64,000 nucleotides of DNA, from positions 806,001-870,000 of the forward strand of contig NZ_VYRZ01000002.1 in NCBI RefSeq assembly GCF_008710705.1, read 5' to 3'. The stretch comes from Microbacterium radiodurans (GTDB lineage Bacteria; Actinomycetota; Actinomycetes; Actinomycetales; Microbacteriaceae). The notes beneath the pieces are model-generated. The model did no database searches. It was not told the origin of the DNA and worked only from the letters and a program-made list of their open reading frames with translations. Of the stretch, positions 37,907 to 47,864 are shown one piece after another (within the stretch, counting starts at the first letter, position 1; every line of letters begins with the position of its first letter). The position numbers and the translations under genes were made by a program.

Positions 37907-39490
37907 TCAGGTCGGGAACGCCTTGATGCGCACGAGCAGGTCGGGCCCGTTGCGCTCGAGCATCCGACCGCCGACGTTCACGCCGACCGCGACCAGCACG
38001 GCGCCGATGCCGAGACCGGCGGCGAGAGAGAGCCAGCCCCACATCTCGGCGCCGGAGGCGAAGCCGATGATCGCGAGGACGATCGAGGGCAACGCCAGGA
38101 CGACCACGGCTCCCCAGACGAGGAAGACGAGCAGCCCGCCCACCGCCGTCTGACCGGGCACGCTCTTGAAGGGGCTGTCGCCGGGGGCGGCGACGGGCGT
38201 CACGATGAGCGTCGACGAGACGGCGCAAACGGCGTAGCCGGCGAAGAGGATCCCGAGCGATGCGCCGAGCGTCGCCGGCAGGCGCGCGGGGTCGCCGGCG
38301 ATCATCGCTGTGGCCACGGCGACGATGACGATCACCGGGATGCCGATCACGGCTGCACCGAGGATGCGGCCGAGACGGTCCTCGCGTCCGCGGACGCCGG
38401 TCGCGAGCACCGCGGCGAAGGCCGTGCCGTCGTAGGAGATGTCGGTGTAGCCGGCGATCGAGAGGACGAGCGCCGCGACGATGGGCGAGACGAGGAATCC
38501 GAAGCCGTCGATGCCACCCAGGATCGCGAACAGCACGGGGAACAACGGGATCGTGATCAGCTGGCGGAGGTATCGCGGATCGCGCAGCCAGCCGTGGAGG
38601 GCACGTGCCCAAGTGGCGCCGACACCGCCGGTCGGGAACACGCCGAACAGGCCGATCTTGCCGGCCGCGACGGCCTTCGTCGCGCGTTGCCGGGGCGAGG
38701 TCGCCGCGGCATCCAGCACACGGTCCCACACGACCCACAGCAGGGCCAGGGTCGCCACGGCGATCGCGGTGCGGGCGAGCGCCGGGATCCATTCCCCCGC
38801 CGCGATGCTCGGTGCGATCGACCACGCGGCACCGAGCGGCGTCCACGGGAGGATCTCCGCTGCCTGCTGCAGCCGCGTCACGAGGTCGCCACCGGCGCTG
38901 TCGAGGAGGTTCAGGATGCCGAGCATGATCGGACCGGTCATGATGACGAGCACAAGCACGACGGTGCCGACGACCTCGCGTCCCCGCCGATTGCCGCCGA
39001 GACCGCCCGAGAGCTCGGTCATGAGCCGCGATGCGAGCACGCAGGTGAGGACGCCCAGAAGAACCGAGGGCACGGCCACGACGGCGGCGACCGGCCACCG
39101 GACCCACAGGATCACGGTGGCGAGCGCGGCGAGCATCGTCACGATGCCCGGGATGCCGGTGATCCCCGCACCCGCGAGCGCCGACATGACCTGTCTGCGC
39201 GTCAACGGGAACGGCGCGAGGCGCGTGGCGTCGACCGTGCTCTCGACCCCCGCGACGAGGATCGGCCCGATCACCCAGCCGATCACCAGCAGCGATCCGC
39301 CGAGGATCACGACGACCGCGGCGACCTCCTGCCCCTGGAAGAGCGCGAGCGCGATGATGCCGGCGACGAGCGCCGAGAGCATGCCGAGGCCCCAGAGCGA
39401 GCTCAGGATGAACCCGACGAGCTGCCAGGGCCGCCGTGCGAGGGTGTTCGCGAGGACGCGGTACCGGAGCTTCAGGACTGTCGCAACCAC
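37907..39490 (-). CDS. Large ABC exporter membrane subunit
   Basis: The product is 527 aa from GTG 39490, chosen for GGAGGG six nt upstream. It begins LKLRYRVLANTLARRPWQLVGF and has about 12 hydrophobic segments, resembling the large permeases paired with single ATPases in actinobacteria. The start overlaps the ATPase gene's end by 19 bp, so the two form one transporter. Substrate unknown. Confidence 0.72.
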   Translation of the reverse strand: MVATVLKLRYRVLANTLARRPWQLVGFILSSLWGLGMLSALVAGIIALALFQGQEVAAVVVILGGSLLVIGWVIGPILVAGVESTVDATRLAPFPLTRRQVMSALAGAGITGIPGIVTMLAALATVILWVRWPVAAVVAVPSVLLGVLTCVLASRLMTELSGGLGGNRRGREVVGTVVLVLVIMTGPIMLGILNLLDSAGGDLVTRLQQAAEILPWTPLGAAWSIAPSIAAGEWIPALARTAIAVATLALLWVVWDRVLDAAATSPRQRATKAVAAGKIGLFGVFPTGGVGATWARALHGWLRDPRYLRQLITIPLFPVLFAILGGIDGFGFLVSPIVAALVLSIAGYTDISYDGTAFAAVLATGVRGREDRLGRILGAAVIGIPVIVIVAVATAMIAGDPARLPATLGASLGILFAGYAVCAVSSTLIVTPVAAPGDSPFKSVPGQTAVGGLLVFLVWGAVVVLALPSIVLAIIGFASGAEMWGWLSLAAGLGIGAVLVAVGVNVGGRMLERNGPDLLVRIKAFPT

Positions 39491-40272
39491 TGCGGTCCCT
39501 CCGACGAGTGGCGGCCGCCGACGAGCGAGACGAAGCGATCCTGCAGGGACTCGCCCGCACGCACCTCGTCGATCGATCCGGCGGCGAGGACGCGGCCGGC
39601 GGCGATGACGGCGACGTGGTCGCACATGCGCTGGACGAGGTCCATCGAGTGGCTCGAGACGATGACCGATCCCCCCGAGCCGGTGTAGCTGCGGAGTACG
39701 TCCTCGATGTTCGCTGCCGACACCGGGTCGACCGATTCGAACGGCTCGTCGAGGACGAGCAGCCGCGGCGCGTGCACCAGGGCGCAGGCGAGCGCGACCT
39801 TCTTCGTCATGCCGGCGGAGTAGTCGGCGACGATCGTCCCCGCCGCGGCGCGCAGGTCCATGAGGTCGAGCAGGTCCGAGACGCGTTCCGCGATCTCGGG
39901 GCGCGGCAAGCCGAACATCATCGCCGTGTAGGTGATGAGCTGCTCGCCGGTGAGCCGGTCGAAGAGGCGCACGCCGTCGGCGAGGTTGCCGATCGTGCGC
40001 TTGGCGGCGACCGGGTCGCGCCAGACGTCGATGCCGTGGACGCGGGCACCGCCGGCGTCCGGACGCAGAAGTCCCGTCGCCATCGACAGCGTGGTCGTCT
40101 TGCCGGCGCCGTTCGGGCCGACGAGTCCGTAGAACGAGCCGGCGGGGACGACGAGGTCGATGCCGTCTACGGCGACCTTCTCGCCGAATCGCTTCACCAG
40201 CCCGGACAGCTCGAGGGCGGGGGCGGCGGCGGTCTCGCTCACCGGGGTCACACTGGCTGGGATCTCGCTCAC
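39472..40272 (-). CDS. ABC transporter ATP-binding protein
   Basis: The product is 266 aa from GTG 40272. Walker A GPNGAGKTTTL, LLVLDEPFESVDPVSA and a switch His in VSSHSMDL are present; the signature is the less usual YSAGMTKKVALA. This DYSAGM..K variant is shared by ATPases that pair with large permeases such as the one downstream. Confidence 0.88.
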   Translation of the reverse strand: MSEIPASVTPVSETAAAPALELSGLVKRFGEKVAVDGIDLVVPAGSFYGLVGPNGAGKTTTLSMATGLLRPDAGGARVHGIDVWRDPVAAKRTIGNLADGVRLFDRLTGEQLITYTAMMFGLPRPEIAERVSDLLDLMDLRAAAGTIVADYSAGMTKKVALACALVHAPRLLVLDEPFESVDPVSAANIEDVLRSYTGSGGSVIVSSHSMDLVQRMCDHVAVIAAGRVLAAGSIDEVRAGESLQDRFVSLVGGRHSSEGPQWLRQS

Positions 40273-40368
40273 GGCCCCGACCCTATCGGCATCGGGTGAC
40301 GCGATGTCGACCCGGCATCGGCCGCCGGGGGCTTCGCGTGTGTCGGCGACGCCTGGAAGAGTGGCGGG

Positions 40369-41493
40369 ATGCTGCGCACACTCGCCGTCTCCGGCTACCG
40401 CTCGCTCCGCGACCTCGTCGTGCCGCTCGGAGAGCTCACCGTCGTGACGGGAGCCAACGGGTCGGGCAAGTCGAATCTGTACCGCGCCCTGCGACTGCTC
40501 GCCGCGGCATCCCGCGGCGACGTCGTCGGCGCGCTGGCGCGGGAGGGCGGCCTCCCCTCGGTGCTGTGGGCGGGGCCGGAGGACGGCGGTTCGCAGGGCA
40601 CCGTGCGACGCCGGCCGATCGCGGTGCAGCTGGGGTACTCCTCCGACGAGCTCGGGTACCTCATCGATCTCGGCATCCCGCAGTCCGACCAGCGGAGCCT
40701 CTTCGCGCGCGATCCCGAGATCAAGCGCGAGCAGGTGTTCGCCGGACCGCTCGCCAAGCCCGCGACGCTGCTGATCGATCGCACGCGGCAGAGCACGCGC
40801 GTCCGCGACGACGCGTGGACGGTGCTCGCACAGCGTCTGGCCCCGTACGAGAGCATCGTGACCGACCTGGCCGACGGCGACACCGCCCCCGAGCTGCTCT
40901 CGCTCCGCCGCACGATGACGGCGTGGCGCTTCTACGACCACTTCCGCGTCGACTCCGACGCCCCCGCACGCCTTCCGCAGATCGGCACGCGCAGCCACAC
41001 GCTCGGCCACGACGGCGCGAATCTCGCCGCCACGTGGGCGACGATCGTCGAGGCGGGCCACGGCGACGCCCTCGACCGCGCGGTGGACGACGCCTTCCCG
41101 GGCAGCCGGGTGCGCATCACCGCGAACGAGGGCCCGCTGCGGCTCGAGATCGAGCAGCCGGGGCTGCTGCGCCCGTTGGATGCGGCCGAGCTCTCCGACG
41201 GCACGCTGCGGTACCTGCTGCTGTGCGCGGCCCTGCTGCCGGCGCGCCCGGCGCCCCTCCTCGTCCTCAACGAGCCCGAGGCGAGCCTGCACCCATCGCT
41301 GCTCGAACCCCTCGCGGCTCTGGTGCGCGCGGCATCCGAGCGCACGCAGGTCATCGCCGTCTCGCACGCCGACGCATTCGTCGCGGCGCTGCCGTCCTCA
41401 GCGCGCGTCGAACTCCGACGGGTCGAGGCCGAGACGATGGTGGTGGGTCAGGGGATGCTCGACGTGCCGGCCTGGAACTGGGGATCGCGCTGA
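40369..41493 (+). CDS. AAA_21-type predicted ATPase (RecF/SMC-like)
   Basis: The product is 374 aa. Walker A TGANGSGKSNLYRAL near residue 28, signature-like LSDGTLRYLLL and Walker B PLLVLNEPEASLHPSLLEPL, then a His switch in VIAVSHADAF. Single-domain proteins like this bind DNA ends or act in genome maintenance or defence; the specific role is unknown. No nuclease (TOPRIM) partner is adjacent. Confidence 0.78.
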   Translation: MLRTLAVSGYRSLRDLVVPLGELTVVTGANGSGKSNLYRALRLLAAASRGDVVGALAREGGLPSVLWAGPEDGGSQGTVRRRPIAVQLGYSSDELGYLIDLGIPQSDQRSLFARDPEIKREQVFAGPLAKPATLLIDRTRQSTRVRDDAWTVLAQRLAPYESIVTDLADGDTAPELLSLRRTMTAWRFYDHFRVDSDAPARLPQIGTRSHTLGHDGANLAATWATIVEAGHGDALDRAVDDAFPGSRVRITANEGPLRLEIEQPGLLRPLDAAELSDGTLRYLLLCAALLPARPAPLLVLNEPEASLHPSLLEPLAALVRAASERTQVIAVSHADAFVAALPSSARVELRRVEAETMVVGQGMLDVPAWNWGSR

Positions 41494-41604
41494 TCCCCGG
41501 CGCCGGATTCGGGCGCGGTTCCGAACGTGCGGCGCGTGAAGATCCGCGCGCGACGTGCGCAACTGCGCCCGATCCCGCGTCGAACAGCGTGAGCCGGTCC
41601 GCTC

Positions 41605-44124
41605 TCAGTCGCGGATGGTGGCCCCGAAACGCTCGGCCGCGACGCTGACGCCGGCGAGCTTCGCATCCGTCGCCTCCGCGGCCGTCAGAGTGCGGTCGTC
41701 CGCGCGGAAGCGCAGCGCGAAGGTGAGACTCTTCGCGCCCTCGGGAAGGCCCGTGCCGCGGTAGTCGTCCACCAACCGGAGCGATTCCAGCAGGTCGCCC
41801 GCGCCGTCGGTCAGCGCCTCGGCGAGCGCACGCGCCGTCACCTCGACCGGCACGACGAGCGAGACGTCCTGCGTCGCGGCCGGGTATCCCGACAGCGACG
41901 CGACGACGACGCGCTCGCCCGCCGACGCGAGGACGGCGTCGAGGTCGAGCTCGGCGACGAGGACGCGACCGGCGAGGTCGGCATTCGCCGACACGTCGGG
42001 ATGCAGTTCCCCGGCGTAGCCGATGACGGCTCCGGCGACGGTGAGCTCGGCGGCGCGGCCCGGGTGGAGGGCCGCACGACGCGTCTGCGCGACCTCGATC
42101 TCGACGCCGGCGGACGTGCCCACCGCCGCGACGGCGGTGAGCACGTCGCTGAAGTCCGCAGCGACCGCGGCGCGCCCGGCCGCCTTCGGCGCCGCGTTGC
42201 CCGCCACCAGGACGGCGACGTGGCGGGGCTGCGGCGGAATGGCGGCGTTCAGTGCCTCGAGCGTCGCGTCATCCGGCCGCACCGCGAGCGGCGGCACGGT
42301 CTCGGTGCCGTACGTGACGCCGGGCTCGGGCAGGAAGACCGCGCCCACCTCGAACAGTGCGAGGTCGGTGAGGCCGCGGGAGACGTTCCGGTGCGCAACC
42401 TGCAGCAGGCCCGGCACGAGCGAACGCCGCAGGAAGGGCGCCTGGCCGTCGAGCGGGTTGGCGAGCTTGACCGACGGAAGCTCCCCGCCCGACGCCGATC
42501 CGTGCAGATCGTTGCGCTCGCGCGTGGTGAACGGGAACGACGGGGTCTCGACGAAACCGGCGGCGGCGAGCGCGTTCGCGACGCGGCGACGACCTTGCTG
42601 GGCTTCGGTGAGACCGCGACCCGACGGCGGGGTCGGCAGGATCGAGGGAACGCGGTCGAGCCCGTGGATGCGCGCGACCTCCTCGGCGAGCGTCCACTTA
42701 TCGGTGAGGTCCGGGCGCCACGACGGCGGGATGACATCCCATCCGGCATCCGTCGCCTCGACCTCGGCGCCGATGGTCTCGAGCGCGGTGACGATCTCAG
42801 CGTCGGAGTACTCCACGCCGATCAGCCCCGGCACGAAGCCGCGCGGCAGCTCGATGGCTTCGAGGAAGACCTCGGCGAAGAGGGCGCCGCCGGTGGGCTC
42901 GAGCGTGCCGCCGGCGAGGTCGACCATGAGGTCGGCCACGCGCCGCGCCGCGACGAACGGGATGAGCGGGTCGACACCGCGCTCGAAGCGACGCGACGCC
43001 TCGCTGGGCAGCTTGTGCCGGCGGGCGGTGCGGGCGATCGTGACGGTGTCGAAGATCGCCGCCTCGATGAGGACGTTCCGCGTCTCGCCGCTCATCTCGG
43101 TCGTACCCCCGCCCATGACGCCGGCGAGGCCGATCGGCCCCGACGCATCCGTGATGAGCAGGTCTTCGCGGTCGAGCGTGCGCTCCTTGCCGTCGAGGGT
43201 CGTCAGCTTCTCCCCCGGCGTCGCCCGGCGCACGGTGATGCCGCCGGAGAGCTTGTCGAGGTCGTACCCGTGGATCGGGTTGCCGAGCTCGAGCATGACG
43301 TAGTTCGTGATGTCGATGAGCACGCCGAGCGAACGGATACCCGCGAGGGTCAGCCGCGCCACCATCCAGGGCGGGGTCGGACGCGTGGGATCGACGCCCG
43401 ACACGACGCGAACGGCGAACTCGCTCGCTCCGACGCGGCCGCGGATGGGCTCGGCATCGTCGACGGCGACCTCGAAGCCCGTCGCCGGGTGCTCGAGCTC
43501 GTCGAACTCGCGCAGACCCGGGTCGCGGAACGCCGCACCGGTGGCGTGCGAGTACTCCCGCGCGATGCCGCGCACCGACAGCGCGTAGCCGCGGTCCGGT
43601 GTCACGTTGACGTCGATGGCGGCGTCGTCGAGACCGAGCAGCGCGATCGCGTCGGTGCCGACCGGCGCGTCGTCATCACTGTCGAGCCCGAGCTCGGTCA
43701 GACGCAGGATGCCCGAGTGCTCGTCGCCGAGGCCCAGTTCCTTCGCCGAGGCGATCATGCCGTCCGAGACGTGGCCGTAGGTCTTGCGAGCCGCGATCGG
43801 GAACGGACCGGGCAGCACGGCGCCGGGAAGCGTCACGACGACCTTGTCGCCCTCGAAGAAGTTGCCGGCGCCGCAGACGATGCCGCGGACGCCGCCGTTC
43901 GCCTCGCCCACGTCCACCTGGCACCAGCGGATCGTCTTGCCGTTGGACTGCGGCTCGGGCTCGAACGAGACCACCCGGCCCACGACGATCGGACCGGTCA
44001 GGTCGAAGCCGTGGACGTCCTCCTCCTCGAAGCCGACGGTGACGAGGGCCGCGAGGATGTCTTCGGGCGCGGCGTCCGCCGGAACCTCGACGTACTCGCG
44101 CAGCCACGAGAGCGGAACACGCAT
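41605..44124 (-). CDS. pheT: Phenylalanyl-tRNA synthetase beta subunit
   Basis: The product is 839 aa. The start MRVPLSWLREYV and EMAP/OB-like tRNA-binding domain, B3/B4 editing region (GVMGGGTTEMS...), B5 and a C-terminal ferredoxin-like anticodon-binding domain (SLSGYPAATQDVSLVVP) appear in order. It forms the (alpha-beta)2 enzyme with PheS. The pheT start and the pheS stop share one base (TGATG). Confidence 0.97.
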   Translation of the reverse strand: MRVPLSWLREYVEVPADAAPEDILAALVTVGFEEEDVHGFDLTGPIVVGRVVSFEPEPQSNGKTIRWCQVDVGEANGGVRGIVCGAGNFFEGDKVVVTLPGAVLPGPFPIAARKTYGHVSDGMIASAKELGLGDEHSGILRLTELGLDSDDDAPVGTDAIALLGLDDAAIDVNVTPDRGYALSVRGIAREYSHATGAAFRDPGLREFDELEHPATGFEVAVDDAEPIRGRVGASEFAVRVVSGVDPTRPTPPWMVARLTLAGIRSLGVLIDITNYVMLELGNPIHGYDLDKLSGGITVRRATPGEKLTTLDGKERTLDREDLLITDASGPIGLAGVMGGGTTEMSGETRNVLIEAAIFDTVTIARTARRHKLPSEASRRFERGVDPLIPFVAARRVADLMVDLAGGTLEPTGGALFAEVFLEAIELPRGFVPGLIGVEYSDAEIVTALETIGAEVEATDAGWDVIPPSWRPDLTDKWTLAEEVARIHGLDRVPSILPTPPSGRGLTEAQQGRRRVANALAAAGFVETPSFPFTTRERNDLHGSASGGELPSVKLANPLDGQAPFLRRSLVPGLLQVAHRNVSRGLTDLALFEVGAVFLPEPGVTYGTETVPPLAVRPDDATLEALNAAIPPQPRHVAVLVAGNAAPKAAGRAAVAADFSDVLTAVAAVGTSAGVEIEVAQTRRAALHPGRAAELTVAGAVIGYAGELHPDVSANADLAGRVLVAELDLDAVLASAGERVVVASLSGYPAATQDVSLVVPVEVTARALAEALTDGAGDLLESLRLVDDYRGTGLPEGAKSLTFALRFRADDRTLTAAEATDAKLAGVSVAAERFGATIRD

Positions 44125-45164
44125 CAGACCACCATCCCGAACTGCTCGCTGAAGCGCACATCGCCCTCGGCCATGTCGCGCATGTCCTTCACGTCGGAGC
44201 GGAACATCAGCGTCCGCTCGATCCCCATGCCGAATGCGAAGCCGGAGTAGACCTCCGGGTCGATTCCGGCAGCGCGCAGCACGTTGGGGTTCACCATGCC
44301 GCAGCCGCCCCACTCGATCCACCGGGCGCCGCCGGCGAAGGTCGGATGCCAGAGGTCGAGCTCGGCACTCGGCTCGGTGAACGGGAAGTAGTTGGTGCGG
44401 AAGCGCGTCTTGGCCTCGGGGCCGAACAGCACCTTCGCCGCGTGGTCGAGCGTGCCCTTCAAGTGCGCCATCGTGATGCCCTTGTCGATGACGAGTCCCT
44501 CGAACTGCGTGAAGGCGGGGAGGTGCGTCGCATCGAACTCGTCGGTGCGGTAGACCCGTCCCGGGCAGAGGATGTAGACCGGCAGCTCGCGCTCGAGCAT
44601 CGAGCGCACCTGCACGGGGCTCGTGTGCGTGCGCATCACGAGGTGACGCGCGACGGGGTCGACGAAGAACGTGTCCTGCATCTGACGCGCGGGGTGGTCG
44701 ACGTCGAAGTTCAGCGCGTCGAAGTTGAACCACTCGTGCTCGAGCTCGGGACCTTCGGCGATCTCCCAGCCCATGCCGACGAAGAGGTCGGCGACCTCTT
44801 CCTGCAGCAGGGAGATCGGATGCCGCGCCCCGACCCGCGCCCGCGGCGCGATCGCGGTGACATCGAGCGCCTCGGCTTCGAGCTTCGCCGCCGTCTCGGC
44901 GGCGGCGAGCTGCTCTTCCCGGGCGGCGAGAGCCTGGTTCACGCGACCCCGAGCCTGTCCGACGAGCTTGCCGAACTCGGCCTTCTTCTCGTTCGGGACC
45001 GACCGCAGCTGCGCGTTCAGCCGCGCGAGGGGCGAGCCCTCCGCGGTGTGCGCGTTCCGGGCGGTCTTGAGCTCGGCGGTGGTGGCGGCGTCGGCGATGG
45101 CGGCCAGGGCCGCATCCACCGCCGCGGCGACCGCGTCAGGGGTGATCTCGGGTGCGTCGGACAC
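44124..45164 (-). CDS. pheS: Phenylalanyl-tRNA synthetase alpha subunit
   Basis: The product is 346 aa. An N-terminal coiled coil for tRNA binding is followed by the class II catalytic core: HPARQMQDTFFV, motif 2 GRVYRTDEFDATHLPAFTQFEG-region, EWGGCGMVNPNVL and motif 3 FGMGIERTLMFR. It is first in the pheST operon. I see no leader peptide or T-box in the short upstream gap. Confidence 0.97.
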   Translation of the reverse strand: MSDAPEITPDAVAAAVDAALAAIADAATTAELKTARNAHTAEGSPLARLNAQLRSVPNEKKAEFGKLVGQARGRVNQALAAREEQLAAAETAAKLEAEALDVTAIAPRARVGARHPISLLQEEVADLFVGMGWEIAEGPELEHEWFNFDALNFDVDHPARQMQDTFFVDPVARHLVMRTHTSPVQVRSMLERELPVYILCPGRVYRTDEFDATHLPAFTQFEGLVIDKGITMAHLKGTLDHAAKVLFGPEAKTRFRTNYFPFTEPSAELDLWHPTFAGGARWIEWGGCGMVNPNVLRAAGIDPEVYSGFAFGMGIERTLMFRSDVKDMRDMAEGDVRFSEQFGMVV

Positions 45165-45183
45165 GGGAGTCGAGTCTACCGGC

Positions 45184-45218
45184 GACGGGCCCCTCCGCTT
45201 TCGCGTGAGGGGCCCGTC
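45184..45218 (-). terminator. Hairpin after the glutamate-type transporter operon
   Basis: GACGGGCCCCTC (45184-45195) and GAGGGGCCCGTC (45207-45218) are perfect 12-bp arms with an 11-nt loop, just downstream of the last permease gene. There is no U-run, as is common in high-GC actinobacteria. Confidence 0.65.
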
Positions 45219-45242
45219 GAGGTGGTGCAGGGTCGCGATGGG

Positions 45243-46166
45243 TCAGATGCCGCCGCCCGCGTTGTTGTTGGCGTCGAACTTCCCGGCGCCCTTCTGCGCG
45301 GCGATCAGTTGCGTGTCGGTCACCTCCGTGACCGGGTGGTGCACGCCGCCCGCGGGCGTCTTCGGAGAGCGGCGCAGCCGCTTCTCGACGAGCGTGGCGC
45401 CGAACGAGAGCAGGAGGCAGAGGGCGATGTAGATCGCGCCGACGATCATCGTCATCGGGACGATCGGCGACCCGTAGGTCGACTGCGACCCGAGGAAGCG
45501 CGCGTAGAACAGCAGCTCGGGGTAGGTGATGATGAAGCCGAGCGCGGTGTCCTTCAGCGTGACGACGAGCTGAGCGATGATGACCGGCATCATGGCGCGG
45601 ATCGCCTGCGGGAGCAGCACGAGACGCATCACGCCGGCCTTGCGGAGACCGATCGCGTAGCCCGCCTCGCTCTGGCCGCGCGGCAACGACTCCACGCCGG
45701 CACGGATGACCTCGGCGAGCACCGACCCGTTGTAGGCGATGAGCGCGATCACGACCGCCCAGTAGGACTCCATGCGGACCCCGACGACGGGGAGCCCGTA
45801 GTAGAGCAGGAACATGAAGATCAGGACCGGGACGGCGCGGAGGAACTCCACGACAGCACCGACCGGCACCCGCACGAAGCGGTGGTTCGAGAGTCGGCCG
45901 ATCGCGAGGATGAAGCCGAGCGCCAGGGCGCCGACCGCGGCGACGACGAACGCGCCGAGCGTGCGGAGCGTCGCCTCGCCGATGCTGATCCAGACGTTCG
46001 TGTAGGTGAACGCCTGCCACTTCTGCGCGGTGAACTGGCCGGTCTCGTACAGACGCCAGGCGAGATAGCCGACGGCGGCGACGACCAGCAGCACGGTGAT
46101 GACGCCGAGGACGCGGTTGCGGGCGATCGCCCGCGGTCCGGGCACGTCGTAGAGGACGGAGCTCAT
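45243..46166 (-). CDS. gluD: Glutamate-type ABC transporter permease (GluD-like)
   Basis: The product is 307 aa with five to six hydrophobic segments and the EAA-loop EAGYAIGLRKAGVMRLVLLP typical of polar-amino-acid permeases. A hydrophilic tail ends DANNNAGGGI, consistent with the long C-terminal tail of actinobacterial GluD. ATG 46166 overlaps the GluC stop. Works with GluA, GluB and GluC for uptake of glutamate or a similar amino acid. Confidence 0.85.
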   Translation of the reverse strand: MSSVLYDVPGPRAIARNRVLGVITVLLVVAAVGYLAWRLYETGQFTAQKWQAFTYTNVWISIGEATLRTLGAFVVAAVGALALGFILAIGRLSNHRFVRVPVGAVVEFLRAVPVLIFMFLLYYGLPVVGVRMESYWAVVIALIAYNGSVLAEVIRAGVESLPRGQSEAGYAIGLRKAGVMRLVLLPQAIRAMMPVIIAQLVVTLKDTALGFIITYPELLFYARFLGSQSTYGSPIVPMTMIVGAIYIALCLLLSFGATLVEKRLRRSPKTPAGGVHHPVTEVTDTQLIAAQKGAGKFDANNNAGGGI

Positions 46167-46819
46167 CGCGCCACCTTCCATCGGGTCTCGAGCGATCGCT
46201 GCAGCCAGGACAGCAGCAGCACGAGGGCGACGAAGATCACCATCACCCACAGGATGACGATGAACTGGTTCTCGCCCCGCTCGCTCAGGTAGTTGCGGAT
46301 CGAGCCGAGGTTGACGACCGAGAAGCCGGCGGCGACGGTGGTGTTCTTCAGCAGGGCGATGAACACGCTCATCATCGGCGGGATCACCGATCGGAACGCC
46401 TGGGGCATGACCACGAGGGTCATCACCTGTCCGAAGGTGAGGCCGAGTGCGCGGGCGGCCTCGGCCTGGCCGATCGGGACGGTGTTGATGCCGGAGCGGA
46501 TCGTCTCGGCGACGTACGTCGCGGTGTAGATGCCAAGCGCGCAGATCGCGAGCGTCAGCGACACGTCCGAGGTGAGACGCAGTCCCAGCAGCGGGGGCAG
46601 CGCGAACGCGAAGGCGAAGAAGACGAGCGTGAGCGGTGTGTTCCGGATGGTGCCGACGTACAGCATGCCCACGCCGCGCGCGATCGGCACGGGCGAGACC
46701 CGCATCGCCGCCACGATGGTGCCGAGGACGAGCGCGAGCGCTCCGCCGGCGAAGAACAGGATGAGGGTGCCGAGCAGCGTTTCCCACCACAGATCGAGGT
46801 TGTCGGTGATGACGCCCAC
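46163..46819 (-). CDS. gluC: Glutamate-type ABC transporter permease (GluC-like)
   Basis: The product is 218 aa from GTG 46819 (VGVITDNLDLWWE); a more upstream GTG at 46897 overlaps gluB and is less likely. The EAA loop EAARALGLTFGQVMTLVVMPQ and surrounding helices match His/Glu permeases. Heterodimer partner of GluD in the membrane. Confidence 0.86.
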   Translation of the reverse strand: MGVITDNLDLWWETLLGTLILFFAGGALALVLGTIVAAMRVSPVPIARGVGMLYVGTIRNTPLTLVFFAFAFALPPLLGLRLTSDVSLTLAICALGIYTATYVAETIRSGINTVPIGQAEAARALGLTFGQVMTLVVMPQAFRSVIPPMMSVFIALLKNTTVAAGFSVVNLGSIRNYLSERGENQFIVILWVMVIFVALVLLLSWLQRSLETRWKVAR

Positions 46820-46893
46820 GTGCGGTCCTCTCGTCGTTACAGGATGGATTCGGATGCCGGGGGCGTCGGCCGAGCCGCCGCCCCCGGTTCCGA

Positions 46894-47793
46894 TCACTCG
46901 TCAGCGGTCGGCTGCGAGCCTTCGATGCCGGCGGGCGCCAGGTTGCGGTCGAACAGAGCCGTCCAGATGTCGCCACCGTCGTTGAAGAGGGTGTTGATGT
47001 GGTCCTTCAGCGCCGAGTCGCCCTTCTCGAGGCCCACGCCGTAGCGCTCCTCGCTGAAGGTCTCGCCGGCGATCTTGAGCTCATCGGGGCGCTGCGCGAC
47101 ATAGCCGGCGAGGATCGCCTGGTCGGTCGTGATGGCGTCGACGGAGCCGGCGAGCAGCTGGTCGATGCACTGCGAGTAGGTGTCGTACTCGACGGTGTCA
47201 CCGGGCGTGTACTCGTCGCGGATCCGCTGCAGCGGGGTCGAACCGGTCACCGAGCACACGATCTTGCCCGTGAGGTCGTCGGGACCGTTGATGTCGTCGT
47301 TGTCGGCGGCGACCAGCAGGCCCTGACCGGTGATGAGGTAGGGACCGGCGAAGTCGATCTGCTGCTTGCGCGAGTCGGTGATGGAGTAGGTGCCGACGTA
47401 GTAGTCGATGTCGCCGTTCACGATCGCCTGCTCGCGGTTCGCGGACGGGATGGTCTCGTACGTGATCTGGTCGGGGCCGAAGCCGAGCGACGCGGCGATC
47501 CACTGCGCGATCTCGACGTCGAAGCCGCTTCGGTCGTTCGTCGCGGCATCCTGGTATCCGAGGCCGGGCTGGTCGTTCTTCACGCCGACGATGACGCCGT
47601 CCCGGGCGGTCATGCGCTCGAAGGTCGGGCTGCCGTCGAGGGAGACGTCGGATGCGACCTGCCAGAGGGCCTCGTCGCTTCCCTCGTCGCCGCCGCCGGC
47701 CGGTGCGCCGGGTGAGCCGCTGTTGCAGGCCGTCAGGGCGATCGCTGCGATGGCGATGCCGGCGAACGCGCCGGCGATTCGTGTCTTGCGCAT
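46894..47793 (-). CDS. gluB: Glutamate-type substrate-binding lipoprotein (GluB-like)
   Basis: The product is 299 aa. A lipoprotein signal with lipobox LTAC (Cys23) anchors it outside the membrane. The family-3 binding-protein fold shows as GFDVEIAQWIA, DYYVGTYSITDSRKQQIDFAGPY and DAITTDQAILAGY. It delivers the substrate to GluC/GluD. It lies 71 bp after gluA in the same operon. Confidence 0.9.
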   Translation of the reverse strand: MRKTRIAGAFAGIAIAAIALTACNSGSPGAPAGGGDEGSDEALWQVASDVSLDGSPTFERMTARDGVIVGVKNDQPGLGYQDAATNDRSGFDVEIAQWIAASLGFGPDQITYETIPSANREQAIVNGDIDYYVGTYSITDSRKQQIDFAGPYLITGQGLLVAADNDDINGPDDLTGKIVCSVTGSTPLQRIRDEYTPGDTVEYDTYSQCIDQLLAGSVDAITTDQAILAGYVAQRPDELKIAGETFSEERYGVGLEKGDSALKDHINTLFNDGGDIWTALFDRNLAPAGIEGSQPTADE

Positions 47794-47864
47794 GTGGTCC
47801 TCCTGGTTGGGATCATCCGCGCCCGGTGCAGAGCGCGGAGGTTTCGGGTCGGTGGGTGTCGACC

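Noticed and set aside
42001..44250. 749-aa plus-strand frame opposite pheT
   Set aside because: Antisense of pheT; composition is Arg/Asp/Glu-rich with no recognisable domain.
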